This document shows positions 54,541 through 63,110 of a stretch of 64,000 nt of DNA, piece after piece (the first letter of the stretch is position 1; the number at the start of each line of letters is the position of its first letter). This DNA comes from Ochotona curzoniae. Lineage: Eukaryota > Chordata > Mammalia > Lagomorpha > Ochotonidae. The DNA lies in contig NW_024466459.1 in the NCBI RefSeq assembly GCF_017591425.1, positions 6,944,001-7,008,000 on the forward strand, given 5' to 3'. Made by a program: the position numbers and the translations under genes. The notes beneath the pieces were generated by a model. The model worked only from the letters and a program-made list of their open reading frames with translations. It was not told the DNA's origin and searched no databases.

Positions 54541-55020
54541 ATCCGGCTGGAAGAGTACGGTGCAAACAAGAAGAAACACCGAGTCCCAGGGCACAGCAGA
54601 CACGGGGGTGGGGGGTGGGGGCAAGCCAGGGTGTGGCACAAAGGCCCCCGCGGCCCACGCGGGGGTGGGAGAAGCGTCTCTGTGAAGCAGCAGTGCGGGA
54701 ACCGTCCAAGAAAGGAGCATAGACCCTAGACCAGGTGTGTCCTCGCCCGCAGCCATCCTGTCGCATCAGGTCAATGTGGCGATGAGGCCTCGGGGCGAGG
54801 TTCTCTGTTACTCTCCAAGGAAGTCAGGATGGAACTTGTTCAAGAAGTTCTCTAGAGGTGGTCTGACCCAGCTGGGTCCTCCGTGGGGGTCCGTGGGGAA
54901 CATCGCGAGGAAGAGTGGCCCTTGCTCCATCTTCCTTCCGTGGCCGGGACCTGCGGATCCAAAACACGACTAGGGTGAGAGCTCGGCTTCTGCTTTCTCA
55001 GAACGCATCTTTAGAACGAA
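54541..55020. promoter_or_regulatory. CpG-island-like segment, possible promoter or orphan island
   Basis: A hand count over these 480 bp gives 126 C, 163 G and 28 CpG: about 60% GC and an observed/expected CpG ratio near 0.65. That meets the classical island rule (200 bp, 50% GC, 0.6) in a window that otherwise shows normal CpG depletion. A small perfect hairpin arm pair CCCCCGC/GCGGGGG lies near 54645-54665. There is no TATA box or convincing first exon: the 78-codon frame 54737-54973 shows no known motif. It could mark the promoter of a non-coding RNA, an orphan island, or a slowly decaying GC-rich segment. Confidence 0.42.
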
Positions 55021-55477
55021 GCATCCGTTGTGGCCACAGGTGCCTACTGCTCTGTAAGTGTCAGCACAGACCGGAACATACTCAGCACATTTTGCTCTAG
55101 GCAGAAATGGAGTATCTGTGTCTCTCAAGGCACTTCTGCATGCATTCACCACTGAGAAAGCCCCTTCACAACCACACCACAACTGCCGGGGGCCCATTTT
55201 CCATACTCCCAGCTCACCGAGGCAGACTCAAAGACATGGGAAATCCTGCTCGGACCTGCAGGATATGGGCAGGGGGCAGGCAGCAGGGAGGGGTCAGGCT
55301 GCCCACTTTAGAGACAGGAAAACCAAGGCACCTAGAGCAACAGCATACCCAGGATAGGAGGATGGGGTCTGGTTCCTGATCCTAGTGTACGATTTAGCTT
55401 GCACTTCTCTCTGCTTTCACAGCTCCCCTGACACTCACAACCTACCCAGAGAGGGTATGGGGGACGGGCACATGTGT
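55021..55477. other. Unique DNA, possible MIR scrap
   Basis: CpG density drops right of the island. The phrase 'actttagagacaggaaaaccaaggc' at about 55305-55330 could be a reversed MIR core, but too little remains to call it. Confidence 0.4.
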
Positions 55478-55645
55478 GCCTCCAGGTGGGTAGGTGGGTG
55501 GGACCCAAGCATTTGGACCATCACCTGCTGCCTCCCAGGATGCACCTTGGCACAAAGCTAGACTCGGGAGCACAGCTGGGACTTGAACTCAGGCACTCCT
55601 TCATGAGACGCAGGCGTCTCAGGCACTGTCTTAACCCTTGTACTC
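55478..55645 (-). repeat. Lagomorph C-SINE fragment
   Basis: On the minus strand 'aagcatttggaccatcacctgctgcctccc', 'gagcacagctgggacttgaac' and 'gcgtctcaggcactgtcttaaccc' give the central and head part of the older C-SINE type. The tail half is absent. Confidence 0.78.
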
Positions 55646-56177
55646 AAACCTGCTCTTGCTGTCCCCATTCTAAAATGGATTCAGCTGAGCCATTTGTAGG
55701 AGGGGCCCACCCACAGAAAGACCCTGGGCCTTCTAACAGGTGCTCTCTGGGCCCCCAACTCCAGCCATCACCATCAGCCCATGAGGAGGAACCTGGACAA
55801 GGACATGCCCACGTGTCCACAAGTGCCACACTGGACGATGGAGTACAGAGAGGAACCAGGCAGGCTAACCCTCCCTTCAGGGTCCGAGCAGAGGGGCGAT
55901 GCTTCCCTGGGGTCTCCACAGGTGAGTCTGAGGCTCGCGGACAGCAGGATCTGGGTGGGAATCCTACAGATCCTGGAGGCATCTTGGACACCGAGAAGGG
56001 CTGTCGCTTAGCCCAGGAGCGCTCCTTGCTGTGGGCCTTGGTGGGATCCCTGGTGGAGAAGGCTCAGCTACCCAAGACCCAGAAGGAAGGACAGACTCAG
56101 CAGGGGCAGTGGAGCTCAGGGGGCGCTGGGAAGATGCTACAGGCAGGGGGAGGTGAGCATGTGGGCGAGCAGGGAAA
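55646..56177. other. Unique DNA between two SINEs
   Basis: Lies inside the longest open frame of the window (55474-56268, plus strand, 264 codons). Because that frame starts in a minus-strand SINE and ends in a plus-strand SINE, and shows no protein motif, I regard it as chance. Confidence 0.5.
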
Positions 56178-56420
56178 GCTGCGATGCCGGTATCCCCTAT
56201 GGGTGTTAGATCGAATCCTGGCTGCTCCAGCTCCCTGCCAGGGCAACTGGAAGAGCAGTGGAGGATAGCCCGAGTGCCTGGGCCCCTGCACCCATGTGAG
56301 AGACCCAGAGGAAACTCCTGGCTCCTCATTCTGCATCGAGGCCATTTGGGGAGTGAACCAGTAGATGGAAGATGTCTGTCTCTCCCTTCCTTCCTCTGCT
56401 TTCAAAATAAAGCTGAAGAA
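56178..56420 (+). repeat. Lagomorph C-SINE, slightly 5'-truncated
   Basis: Shows 'gccggtatcccctatgggtg', 'cgaatcctggctgctccagc', 'gatagcccgagtgcctggg', 'gagagacccagaggaaactcc' and 'gtgaaccagtagatggaag', ending in 'tttcaaaataaagctg'. A B-box-like 'gatcgaatcc' is well preserved. Confidence 0.9.
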
Positions 56421-57636
56421 GAATAACTGGAAGCCATATTTTTCTATCGAGAAACTGGGCGAAGAGAACCTGTGTTTTCCAATCACCTGCCAAAAATAAA
56501 AATAAACACATAAACAAGAAAGCAAGGTGGTAGCCGAGGTGCAGGAAGGCGCAAGGCACTCCAAGTGGCTCTCTCTGCTTGGTGGGAGCACTCACATCAG
56601 GTGTCACCCAAGTCTCTGGACCCCAACGGGTGAACGTTCACGAAGCTTTCTCTGGTTTCCCTTCCCCTCTGGAATTGGGGGGTGAGAAGGGGGAAAAGGC
56701 CCTCTGAGCCATCCCAGAGGGAACTGCAAAAAAGGCTTTGCCCCTGGGAGACGCACATAGCCAGCAAATGAATTGGCAGCGGCTGGGTGAATCACACAGC
56801 AACTTCCTTCCTGTTGCCAGGCAACTGCATGCACTTGGCAATGGGACATGAAACACGGAGAGGAGGATGTTGTGAGGCATTGGTAAAAGAATAATAATAA
56901 AAAGCAACATATGCAACAACCCACATTCTCACCCCGGGATGAGTGGACCCAGCTGAGGGGACTATGGTGGGCCAGGTGGGCCAGGGTGGAGTGGCCCTGG
57001 GTGAGGGAATCAACCTCAGGCACAAGGAAAAGAACTGCGGACCTGCAGATCCACACTCCCTCCCCCTGCCTAGTGGGAGCTTTTGTATTTGGCTAAAGAC
57101 ACGCCTCTGTTAGCCTAGAGCAAGGCAATAGGAAGCACAGGGCTCAACAAGCACCTAGAGATCTGAACCACTGCGTAGCCTTAGAAGCCCTCCCTCCTAG
57201 CCCGGAACCCTGCACACGTCCCTTCAATGTTTTCAGGCCTGTTGCTACCGCCACTATGAGCTGATGAGACCAGCCCTCCAGCCACTACTCTGCCACTGCT
57301 TTAATCCCTGGACACCTGGACTCTGGCCTCTGGTCAAAGACCTGGACAAGGGTGCACACTCTATTTGGAACAGTCCATGGAAGAAAACCAGGAGCAAGGG
57401 GAGGCAGGAGGGTAGCAAGGGTTGCTGTAGGGGGCTGGGTAAGAGCCTCCCCAAGTCCTGCACCCGGAGCCCTGCGTGCTGCGAATGCCACTCTGGGGAA
57501 GGCTTGGTGAGTCAAGTTCACCGAAACGGGTGGATTATCTCAGGAGGCCATGAATATCTTTACATGTCCCTATCAGAGAGAGGCCAAGGGAGGAGGCAGG
57601 AAGGCCAGAAGCCGGCAGGATTCACAGAAGGGGACG
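56421..57636. other. Unique DNA, no recognised feature
   Basis: 1.2 kb of non-repetitive sequence. The 164- and 150-codon minus-strand frames and the 161-codon plus-strand frame at 57264-57749 run partly into SINEs and show no known motif. Confidence 0.5.
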
Positions 57637-57898
57637 GGGTTGGTGCTGTGATGCAGTGGGCTAAGCCCTCACTTGTAGTGCCAGCATCCCATTCCACAGT
57701 GCTTGGTCAAGTCCTGGCTGCCCCATTTCCCATCCAGCTCCCTGCTTAGGTGCTTGGGAAAACAGTGGAAGATGGCCCAAGTGGAGTTCTTTCCCGGCTT
57801 TGGCCTAGCCCACCCCCTGGCTATCATGATCAGTTGGAGAGGAGACAAAAAAATATCGGTCCATTTCTTAAATAAATCTTCAAAATGAAAAAATAAAA
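57637..57898 (+). repeat. Lagomorph C-SINE, first of a tandem pair
   Basis: Head 'ggttggtgctgtgatgcag' and 'gtgggctaagccctcac', then 'gtcaagtcctggctgcccc', 'gaagatggcccaagtgg' and a shortened 3' part ending 'aaataaatcttcaaaatg'. About 60 bp of the right half seem deleted. Its A-rich tail abuts the next SINE. Confidence 0.9.
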
Positions 57899-57901
57899 GT
57901 G

Positions 57902-58192
57902 GGGGGCAGTGCTGTGGCGTAGTGGGTAAAGCAACACCGGCATCTCAAATGAGCACCAGTTCCTGTCCAGACTGCTCCACTCAGATCCAGCTTCCTGCTT
58001 GTGCCCAGAGAAAGCAGATGGCCCGAATGCCTTGGGACCTTGCTCCCGCGTGGGAGACCCGGAAGAAGCTCCTGGCTCCGGCCTTAAGCCTGGCCCATCC
58101 CCAGGCATGCAACCATCTGGGTGTGAACCAACCCCCACCCTTTCTCTCTCCCTCTCTGTAACTCTTCCTTTCAAACAAATAATATTTAAACA
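57902..58192 (+). repeat. Lagomorph C-SINE, second of a tandem pair
   Basis: Starts 'ggggcagtgctgtggcgtag' and 'tgggtaaagcaacaccggc', directly after the A-rich tail of the preceding copy. It has 'gatggcccgaatgccttggg', 'gtgggagacccggaagaagc' and 'ctttcaaacaaataatattt'. The CpG-bearing 'ctcccgcgtgggagacccgg' suggests it is relatively young. Confidence 0.93.
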
Positions 58193-58279
58193 AAATAAAG
58201 TGAATGAGAGAGCGTGAAATAGAGTCTTCTCCCCAGGCTTTCGGAAAGTTCCATCTCAGGAGACATTGTGGCCTCAGCC

Positions 58280-58500
58280 CCACGAAGCTGGTGTGAGCGC
58301 GGGCTCTGTCCGCATTCCCCCCACAGGGAACGGTGCGAGTCGGGGGGTGTGGGCTCTACCAAGTGCTGGTTAGCCGTCTGCAGCACAGGAGGGGAAAAGC
58401 AGGGAGCAAGTGAGGCAGGAAGGATCCCGGGTCTCATACCACTGGCCAGCCACACCTCGGGCAGGTCGCTTAATCTCGGCGAGTCTCAGTTTCGTCATTG
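58280..58500. promoter_or_regulatory. Short CpG-enriched segment
   Basis: About 14 CpG dinucleotides in 220 bp by hand count, denser than the surroundings. The right part overlaps the MIR at 58425, whose CpGs look retained rather than decayed ('ggtcgcttaatctcggcgag'). It is too short for a standard CpG island call. Confidence 0.25.
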
Positions 58501-58608
58501 CAAAATCAAGATAATATTATTAGCTGCCTCGTAAAGTTCTTGGGATTAAATGAGATAATACATGAAAAGCCCCTGGTGCATGGTGGATGCCAAATAAATG
58601 ATATCTGT
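58425..58608 (+). repeat. MIR SINE, best preserved in window
   Basis: The order 'gggcaggtcgcttaatctcggcgag', 'tctcagtttcgtcattgcaaaatc', 'aagataatattattagctgcc', 'gggattaaatgagataatacatg' and 'ccaaataaatgatat' is an uninterrupted plus-strand MIR from centre to 3' end. The central region is unusually close to what I remember of the family consensus. Confidence 0.9.
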
Positions 58609-58887
58609 TGGGGGGAAGATTAGGCATGCACACACGGGCAGAAGCTATTGCCTGCTCACCCCAATATCTAACCCACCCTTCATACTTGGTAGCAGAACTG
58701 ATTTTCGGCTGGCATGTTGCAGTTCTGGATTTATTAAAAAACAAAACCAAAAAACCCCTGCATTTCCCAGATTTCAATGCAGCCAGTTAGAGCAAGATCT
58801 GGACAGCAAAATGCAAACAGAAGCACTGCAGGGGCTCGGGGGGTGCTGTTCAATAAATGCTAAAAGAAAAAGAAGATTACCCCCCCT
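58609..58887. other. Unique spacer, no recognised feature
   Basis: Contains an A-rich run at 58736-58756 and 'gttcaataaatgctaaaag', a possible small MIR 3' scrap (58848-58866). Confidence 0.4.
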
Positions 58888-59118
58888 CCTTTTTAGACTT
58901 GTGTAACTGAAAGGCAGAATGACAGGGAGAGCTCTTCTGTTGACTGGTTCACTCCTCAGATGACCACAACAGCTAGAAATGGGCCAGGCTGGAGCCAGGA
59001 ATCTGGGAATTCCATCCAAGTCACCCACACGAGTACTTGGGCCATCTTCAGCTGTTATTCCAGGAGAACTACCAGGGAGATGGACTGGACTCAGAACAGC
59101 CAGGACTCAAATCGTCAT
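58888..59118 (-). repeat. Lagomorph C-SINE, head lost
   Basis: On the minus strand 'ctgaaaggcagaatgacagg', 'gttgactggttcactcctcag', 'acaacagctagaaatgggcc' and 'gggaattccatccaagtcac' form the tail half and centre. The head breaks off near 59118 ('ccaggactcaaatcg'). Confidence 0.85.
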
Positions 59119-59698
59119 GAGCTGTTGTTTTATCGGTCTGCCTTTCAATACACACACGATAGCTGGTGCTCCTGCAACCACCATGGACTATGAGGGAACT
59201 GACAGTCAAACAGTGCTGCAGCCCTGGGACCGGCAGAGCCGCTATGCGGCTGGGACAGCCTTCCCTGGCTCTGAGCTGCACAACAGGACAGGGCGTTTGG
59301 GTTTCGGACAAGTCACTGCTGCTTTGGGGTTTTCTAGTCATCAGAATGGATGCAACATGTCACTGACTCACAGGTCTGGCCTCACAGCTTCAGCTTTCAC
59401 AGAATGCTGGTGCAAAGGCAAATGCATGAGCCACAACACCCAGGAACTCATGAGCATGCAGCCCAGCACACTGCAGGTCAGCAAAACCCCAGGGGAGGCC
59501 CATGCCTCTACACTCGCTCACTGTTCTAGAGAGATTCTCCAGTGAGTACCGTGGACACCTGGGGCGGGATGGTTCTTGGCAACAGGAGAGACCACCCTGG
59601 GGGGGCTATAGGAAGGCTCACCCACATCAGTGCCAGCGCAGCCCTGCACCCACATGTGACACGATGGCCATGTGTCTGGGGCGTCACCCAACCGCCCA
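59119..59698. other. Unique DNA, no recognised feature
   Basis: Non-repetitive. Most of a 188-codon plus-strand frame (58979-59545) lies here; it starts inside a SINE and has no recognisable motif. Confidence 0.45.
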
Positions 59699-59870
59699 CA
59701 TCAGTGGTTCGCTATTGACCTTGGCTACACCTTAGAATCGCCTGGGAAGCTTTAAAAATTCCACTACCTGAGCCACACCCAGCCCAGTGAAATCCCAGGG
59801 CAGGAGGGTGCGACAGAGGCAGCAGCTAAAGGTCCCCAGGTGAGTCCAACGTGCAGCTGGCATTAGCAAC
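59699..59870 (+). mobile_element. MER5-type hAT-Charlie transposon
   Basis: Begins 'atcagtggttcgctattgacc' and continues 'cttagaatcgcctgggaagc', 'tttaaaaattccactacctg', 'gccacacccagccc' and 'ggtccccaggtgagtccaac', matching MER5A/B from its left inverted repeat. 'caggtgagtccaacgtg' looks like a splice donor but is standard MER5 sequence ('caggtgatgctgatgctg'). Confidence 0.82.
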
Positions 59871-60049
59871 GGCCGCACATGGCCGGAAGGCCCAGGCGAC
59901 AGCCTGCGCAGAGCTGGCAGAGGCAAGGTCCCAAGGCCCCACTGTGAGGAAACCCACAGGACCCTCATGGGCAGACTGGGCCAACAGCTCCGACTGCCGG
60001 ATGCGTGGCATTTCCGACAGCAGTGTCCCCTGGATTCCCCACACTTCTG
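59871..60049. other. CpG-containing unique spacer
   Basis: Roughly nine CpG in 160 bp between 59865 and 60025, a mild enrichment. No feature recognised. Confidence 0.35.
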
Positions 60050-60110
60050 GGTCTTGCCATGAACCACCATGTGAAGCCTCAGTATCCTCCCCTCATAAAC
60101 GGGGCATGCA
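60050..60110 (+). repeat. MIR SINE scrap
   Basis: 'gaagcctcagtatcctcccc' and 'tcataaacggggcatg' match the MIR phrase 'gcctcagtttcctcatctgtaaaatgggg'. Too short for a confident call. Confidence 0.35.
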
Positions 60111-61021
60111 GCAAGCCAGCTCCCAGGAGGTGCAATAAACAGCAGCTCGCTCAACAGAAAGCAGTCTTCCCAAGCAGAGTGATGGGGCAGGGAGGGCCAT
60201 GCAGGAGCAGGGTACGGAAACCAGGGTCCTCCCACGAGGCCCCCTTCCGAGCAGGTAGCAGCTACAAGGTCATATTTGATTAACGAATGCAGCTCAGAAG
60301 CTCATGAGCTCACCACTGTACCCACCACTGAGTTGGCAGGCATCGGGGAGGGACTGACCAAGAAAACAACCACAAAGAAAATGCGAGGGGGTCACAGGAC
60401 TCCCGAGTCCTTTAAGGGAAAGGCTAAGTTCTGGCTCTTTCCTGTTGAAATGCCAGGCCAGGCTTTCTCCCGGTTTCACCAGCTGGAATCACGAAGCCCT
60501 GGATGTCAAGAGTGGTAGATTTCAGGAGTCCCCAGACACTGCAAGGCCAGGGTAAGACGGCTTCCCTTTCCCTACCTGCTTCGTTCAGCCCCACCTGGCT
60601 GGGCAGGATGGGAGAACGAGGGAACAGGCGTCCCAGCGCATCTCAGAGGCTCAGGTGCAGAGACGGGGACTCTGCCAGCACATCCATCCATCCTTCCCCA
60701 GGGGGGATCTGCCTCCTGTTTCTTTGGGCCACCCAGTGCCGCCAACTGGGATAAAGAAGCAATCCAGTGCTGCCTACCACGGGGCCAGAGAAGCCGGGCC
60801 ACATGCCAGGGCCGTGTTCTGGTCCCAGGGGCTTCTAACCGACTGCCACTGTCAGCACATGAGTCCCATGGACATCAGACTTTGATGCTGGCTCTGGCCA
60901 GGCCCAGCTTTCCCACCCTCCGTTCCTTACCCAGCTCCCCTCCCCACAGGATCAAAACATATCTTCCATTTAACTGAGACCTCCAGTTCACAGGCCAGTG
61001 TCCTGACTGCTAAGCCTTCAG
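60111..61021. other. Unique DNA, no recognised feature
   Basis: Non-repetitive 900 bp. The last 60 bases ('gagacctccagttcacagg ... ctgctaagccttcagg') could be a decayed minus-strand SINE head. Confidence 0.45.
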
Positions 61022-61335
61022 GGGCTGTTGTGGGGCACAGGATATATCTGTCACTGCAATGCTAGCATTCCAGATGAGCGCTGGTTCAAGTCCTGGCTGT
61101 TCCATTTCTGATCCAGCTTCCCACTAGTGCACCTGGAAAGGCAAGAGACGAGAGCCCAAATACTTAGGCCTCTGTCCACCATATGCGGGACCAGAAGAAG
61201 TCCCAGGATACTGGCTGTCCCAGCCCTTGTCATTTACAGCCACTTGGGAAGTGAACCAGTGAATCAAAGATTCTCTCTCTCTGTAACTCCACCTTTCAAA
61301 CAAAAATCTCTCTCATTTTTTAAAAATAAACTCTC
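61022..61335 (+). repeat. Lagomorph C-SINE, full length
   Basis: Head eroded ('tgttgtggggcacaggatat'); then 'gctggttcaagtcctggctg' with an intact B-box-like word, 'gatccagcttcccactagtg', 'gaagtgaaccagtgaatc', a CT tract and a duplicated-looking tail ('ctttcaaacaaaaatctc' then 'ttttttaaaaataaac'). Confidence 0.9.
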
Positions 61336-61901
61336 AAAAGCTTCCAGATGGTGTGTGTTCATTGTGGACCCAGGATACCATACCCGAGGCAGTGTCCTGA
61401 CACTAGACTAACACAGGAGGCAGCCAGAGGCATGAGCGGCCCCAGGGAACCTTCCCCCCGGCCCACACTGCAACCACTTTGCTCATTCGTTCCTCCACTG
61501 CGACCTCCCACCATCTCCCACACTCTGCATCTCCTACTGTTTCAGATGGGACTCTCATATCTGCCTGCAATCTATTCCACGCCTCATCACAACCTCTAAA
61601 ACACTGCAAAGGAGCAAGTCTGAGACACCCAAGAGGTAAGCTTCCAGGTTCTGTCTGCCACTGCACACCTCAACTCTCCTGCCCTTTGACATGCAATCAG
61701 GGACAAAATGACCCAAGAGCAACTCTCCTACTCAAGAAGGCACACTGTCACCTGCTGGGACAGCTTAGGAGCCGGGCTGGGCAGAACAAGAGAAGGGGGT
61801 TCACCACTTGAGAAGGCCCCTCTGTAGGGTGGTGGCCTCTGATCCACAGAAGGGTAACTGCCAACTGCCTTGTGCACACATAGCCACACACGCACCCTTC
61901 C
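61336..61901. other. Unique DNA, no recognised feature
   Basis: Non-repetitive; the 110-codon plus-strand frame at 61479-61811 shows no known motif. Confidence 0.45.
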
Positions 61902-61922
61902 CCACACACACACACACACACC
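61902..61922 (+). repeat. (CA)n microsatellite
   Basis: About ten CA units after 'ttcccc'. Confidence 0.88.
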
Positions 61923-61969
61923 CCTGAGGGCCCAGGATTCTTTGTACAAGGTGACGCCTGCTCCCTTTG

Positions 61970-62260
61970 ATGCCCGCCGGATGTGTTCCCATTGGGTGAA
62001 AACCAGACCTCAATAAAACCCGGCATTATCAAGAGGCCGGGGGTTTGCGATTGTACCAGTCTGTTATCTCCGGGCCCCGGGCGGGGCTGCTTTGCGGTTC
62101 TCCACTGAAAAGCATTAACTTATAGGCAGATCAAAGACGCTTCCGAACCCGCCTGCCTGGGTCCCTTGTTATCCCCCATGGGTTGTTCCAAGAGATGGGC
62201 CTTACAGATAAACAGGTACCCATGGGCCCAGACTCCCTTCTGTCCTCTCCTTATCATACA
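61970..62260. promoter_or_regulatory. CpG-rich block with clustered GATA motifs, candidate enhancer
   Basis: Canonical WGATAR words (either strand) occur at TTATCA 62026-62031, TTATCT 62064-62069, AGATAA 62207-62212 and TTATCA 62251-62256, with a near match TTATCC at 62169-62174. The first 180 bp also hold about 12 CpG ('gaggccgggggtttgcg', 'ccgggccccgggcggggc'), well above the neighbourhood. The block is repeat-free. GATA clusters of this density are seen in haematopoietic and endodermal enhancers. A chance cluster cannot be excluded. Confidence 0.38.
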
Positions 62261-62699
62261 GCATGGCCCTCTGGGGCCACCCAGCAGCCAACTGTAAGAC
62301 CTCTCTCCTCTTTTTCTCAGATGGCGCCTCCGACCAACAGCCAGCCGAAGACTGGCCAGGCAGAATCCTGGCTCTGTTGCAGCAGTTGTGCCTAGACCGC
62401 ATGGTGGAGGGGGATGCCAGAGAAGATGCAACAGGCCCCCCTCACCCCCTCACTTGATCCCTTGTTGGGTTCGGCCATCATCCAACACTGAGCACCTAGG
62501 GGGAAGGCTGAGTGGTTTAGATCTGGGCCATGATTAATGTGAGAGAGAAAGACGCATACCCTCTGAGGTGGTGCTGGCAAGGCCCCTTGCTCCTGAGTGC
62601 TCCTCAGCCCAGTGGCACGGACTGGTCATTGGACAGCTGTGAGCTTGCCGCACCATTGAGGATATTGTGTTTATTACCGATCTGGCACTTTAGAGGCTC
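62261..62699. other. Unique DNA, no recognised feature
   Basis: Non-repetitive sequence between the GATA block and the GGAT satellite. Confidence 0.45.
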
Positions 62700-62830
62700 A
62701 AGAATGGATGGGCTGATGAATAGATGGATGCAAGGATGGATGGATGGATCGCCGGATGGACAGGCAGAGGGACAGAGGGTTGGCTGGATGGCTGATGAGC
62801 CATAAAGACGAAGAAGTGAATGAGTGAGTG
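62700..62830 (+). repeat. (GGAT)n degenerate microsatellite
   Basis: ATGGATGG-type units from 'agaatggatgggctgatg' through 'gatggatggatggatcgcc', then looser GGAT/GGCT/GAAT words to about 62830. It is the complementary type of the CCAT satellite at 3058 but not a duplicate of it. Confidence 0.85.
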
Positions 62831-62934
62831 GATCGCTTGTGACATAAGCAGGATGAGCACAAGCAGAGCAGGACACAGTGCAACCAAGTGGGGAGACAGC
62901 ACATCTCCCCAGAGGGACCCAAGCTTAACGACAG

Positions 62935-63110
62935 GTGAAACCCAGGTTCAACTGAGTCCTGGACCAGCCGTTTCCGGGCTGTCAGATCCTGACCAAAGTC
63001 CTCACGTGTATATCAAGGCAACTACAGCACCTTGTCCATCACTGCACTGCTGCGAGGACTAGTCGGATGACTCTATTCCCCTCTGGCACGATAGCTATTA
63101 CACACATATG
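62935..63110 (+). repeat. MIR SINE, decayed
   Basis: The order 'gtgaaacccaggttcaactg', 'gtcctcacgtgtatatcaaggc', 'actgctgcgaggactagtcgg' and 'ggcacgatagctattac' follows plus-strand MIR (B-box, 'cctcatctgtaaaatgg', 'gttgtgaggattaaatg', 'gcacatagtaggtgc'). Confidence 0.55.

Noticed and set aside
55474..56268. Longest open frame, 264 codons, plus strand
   Set aside because: It starts in a minus-strand C-SINE and ends in a plus-strand C-SINE; the reverse strand is also open for over 100 codons. There is no recognisable domain.
59840..59856. Splice-donor-like 'caggtgagtcc'
   Set aside because: Lies within a MER5 element at the position where the family has 'caggtgatgctg'; no exon precedes it.
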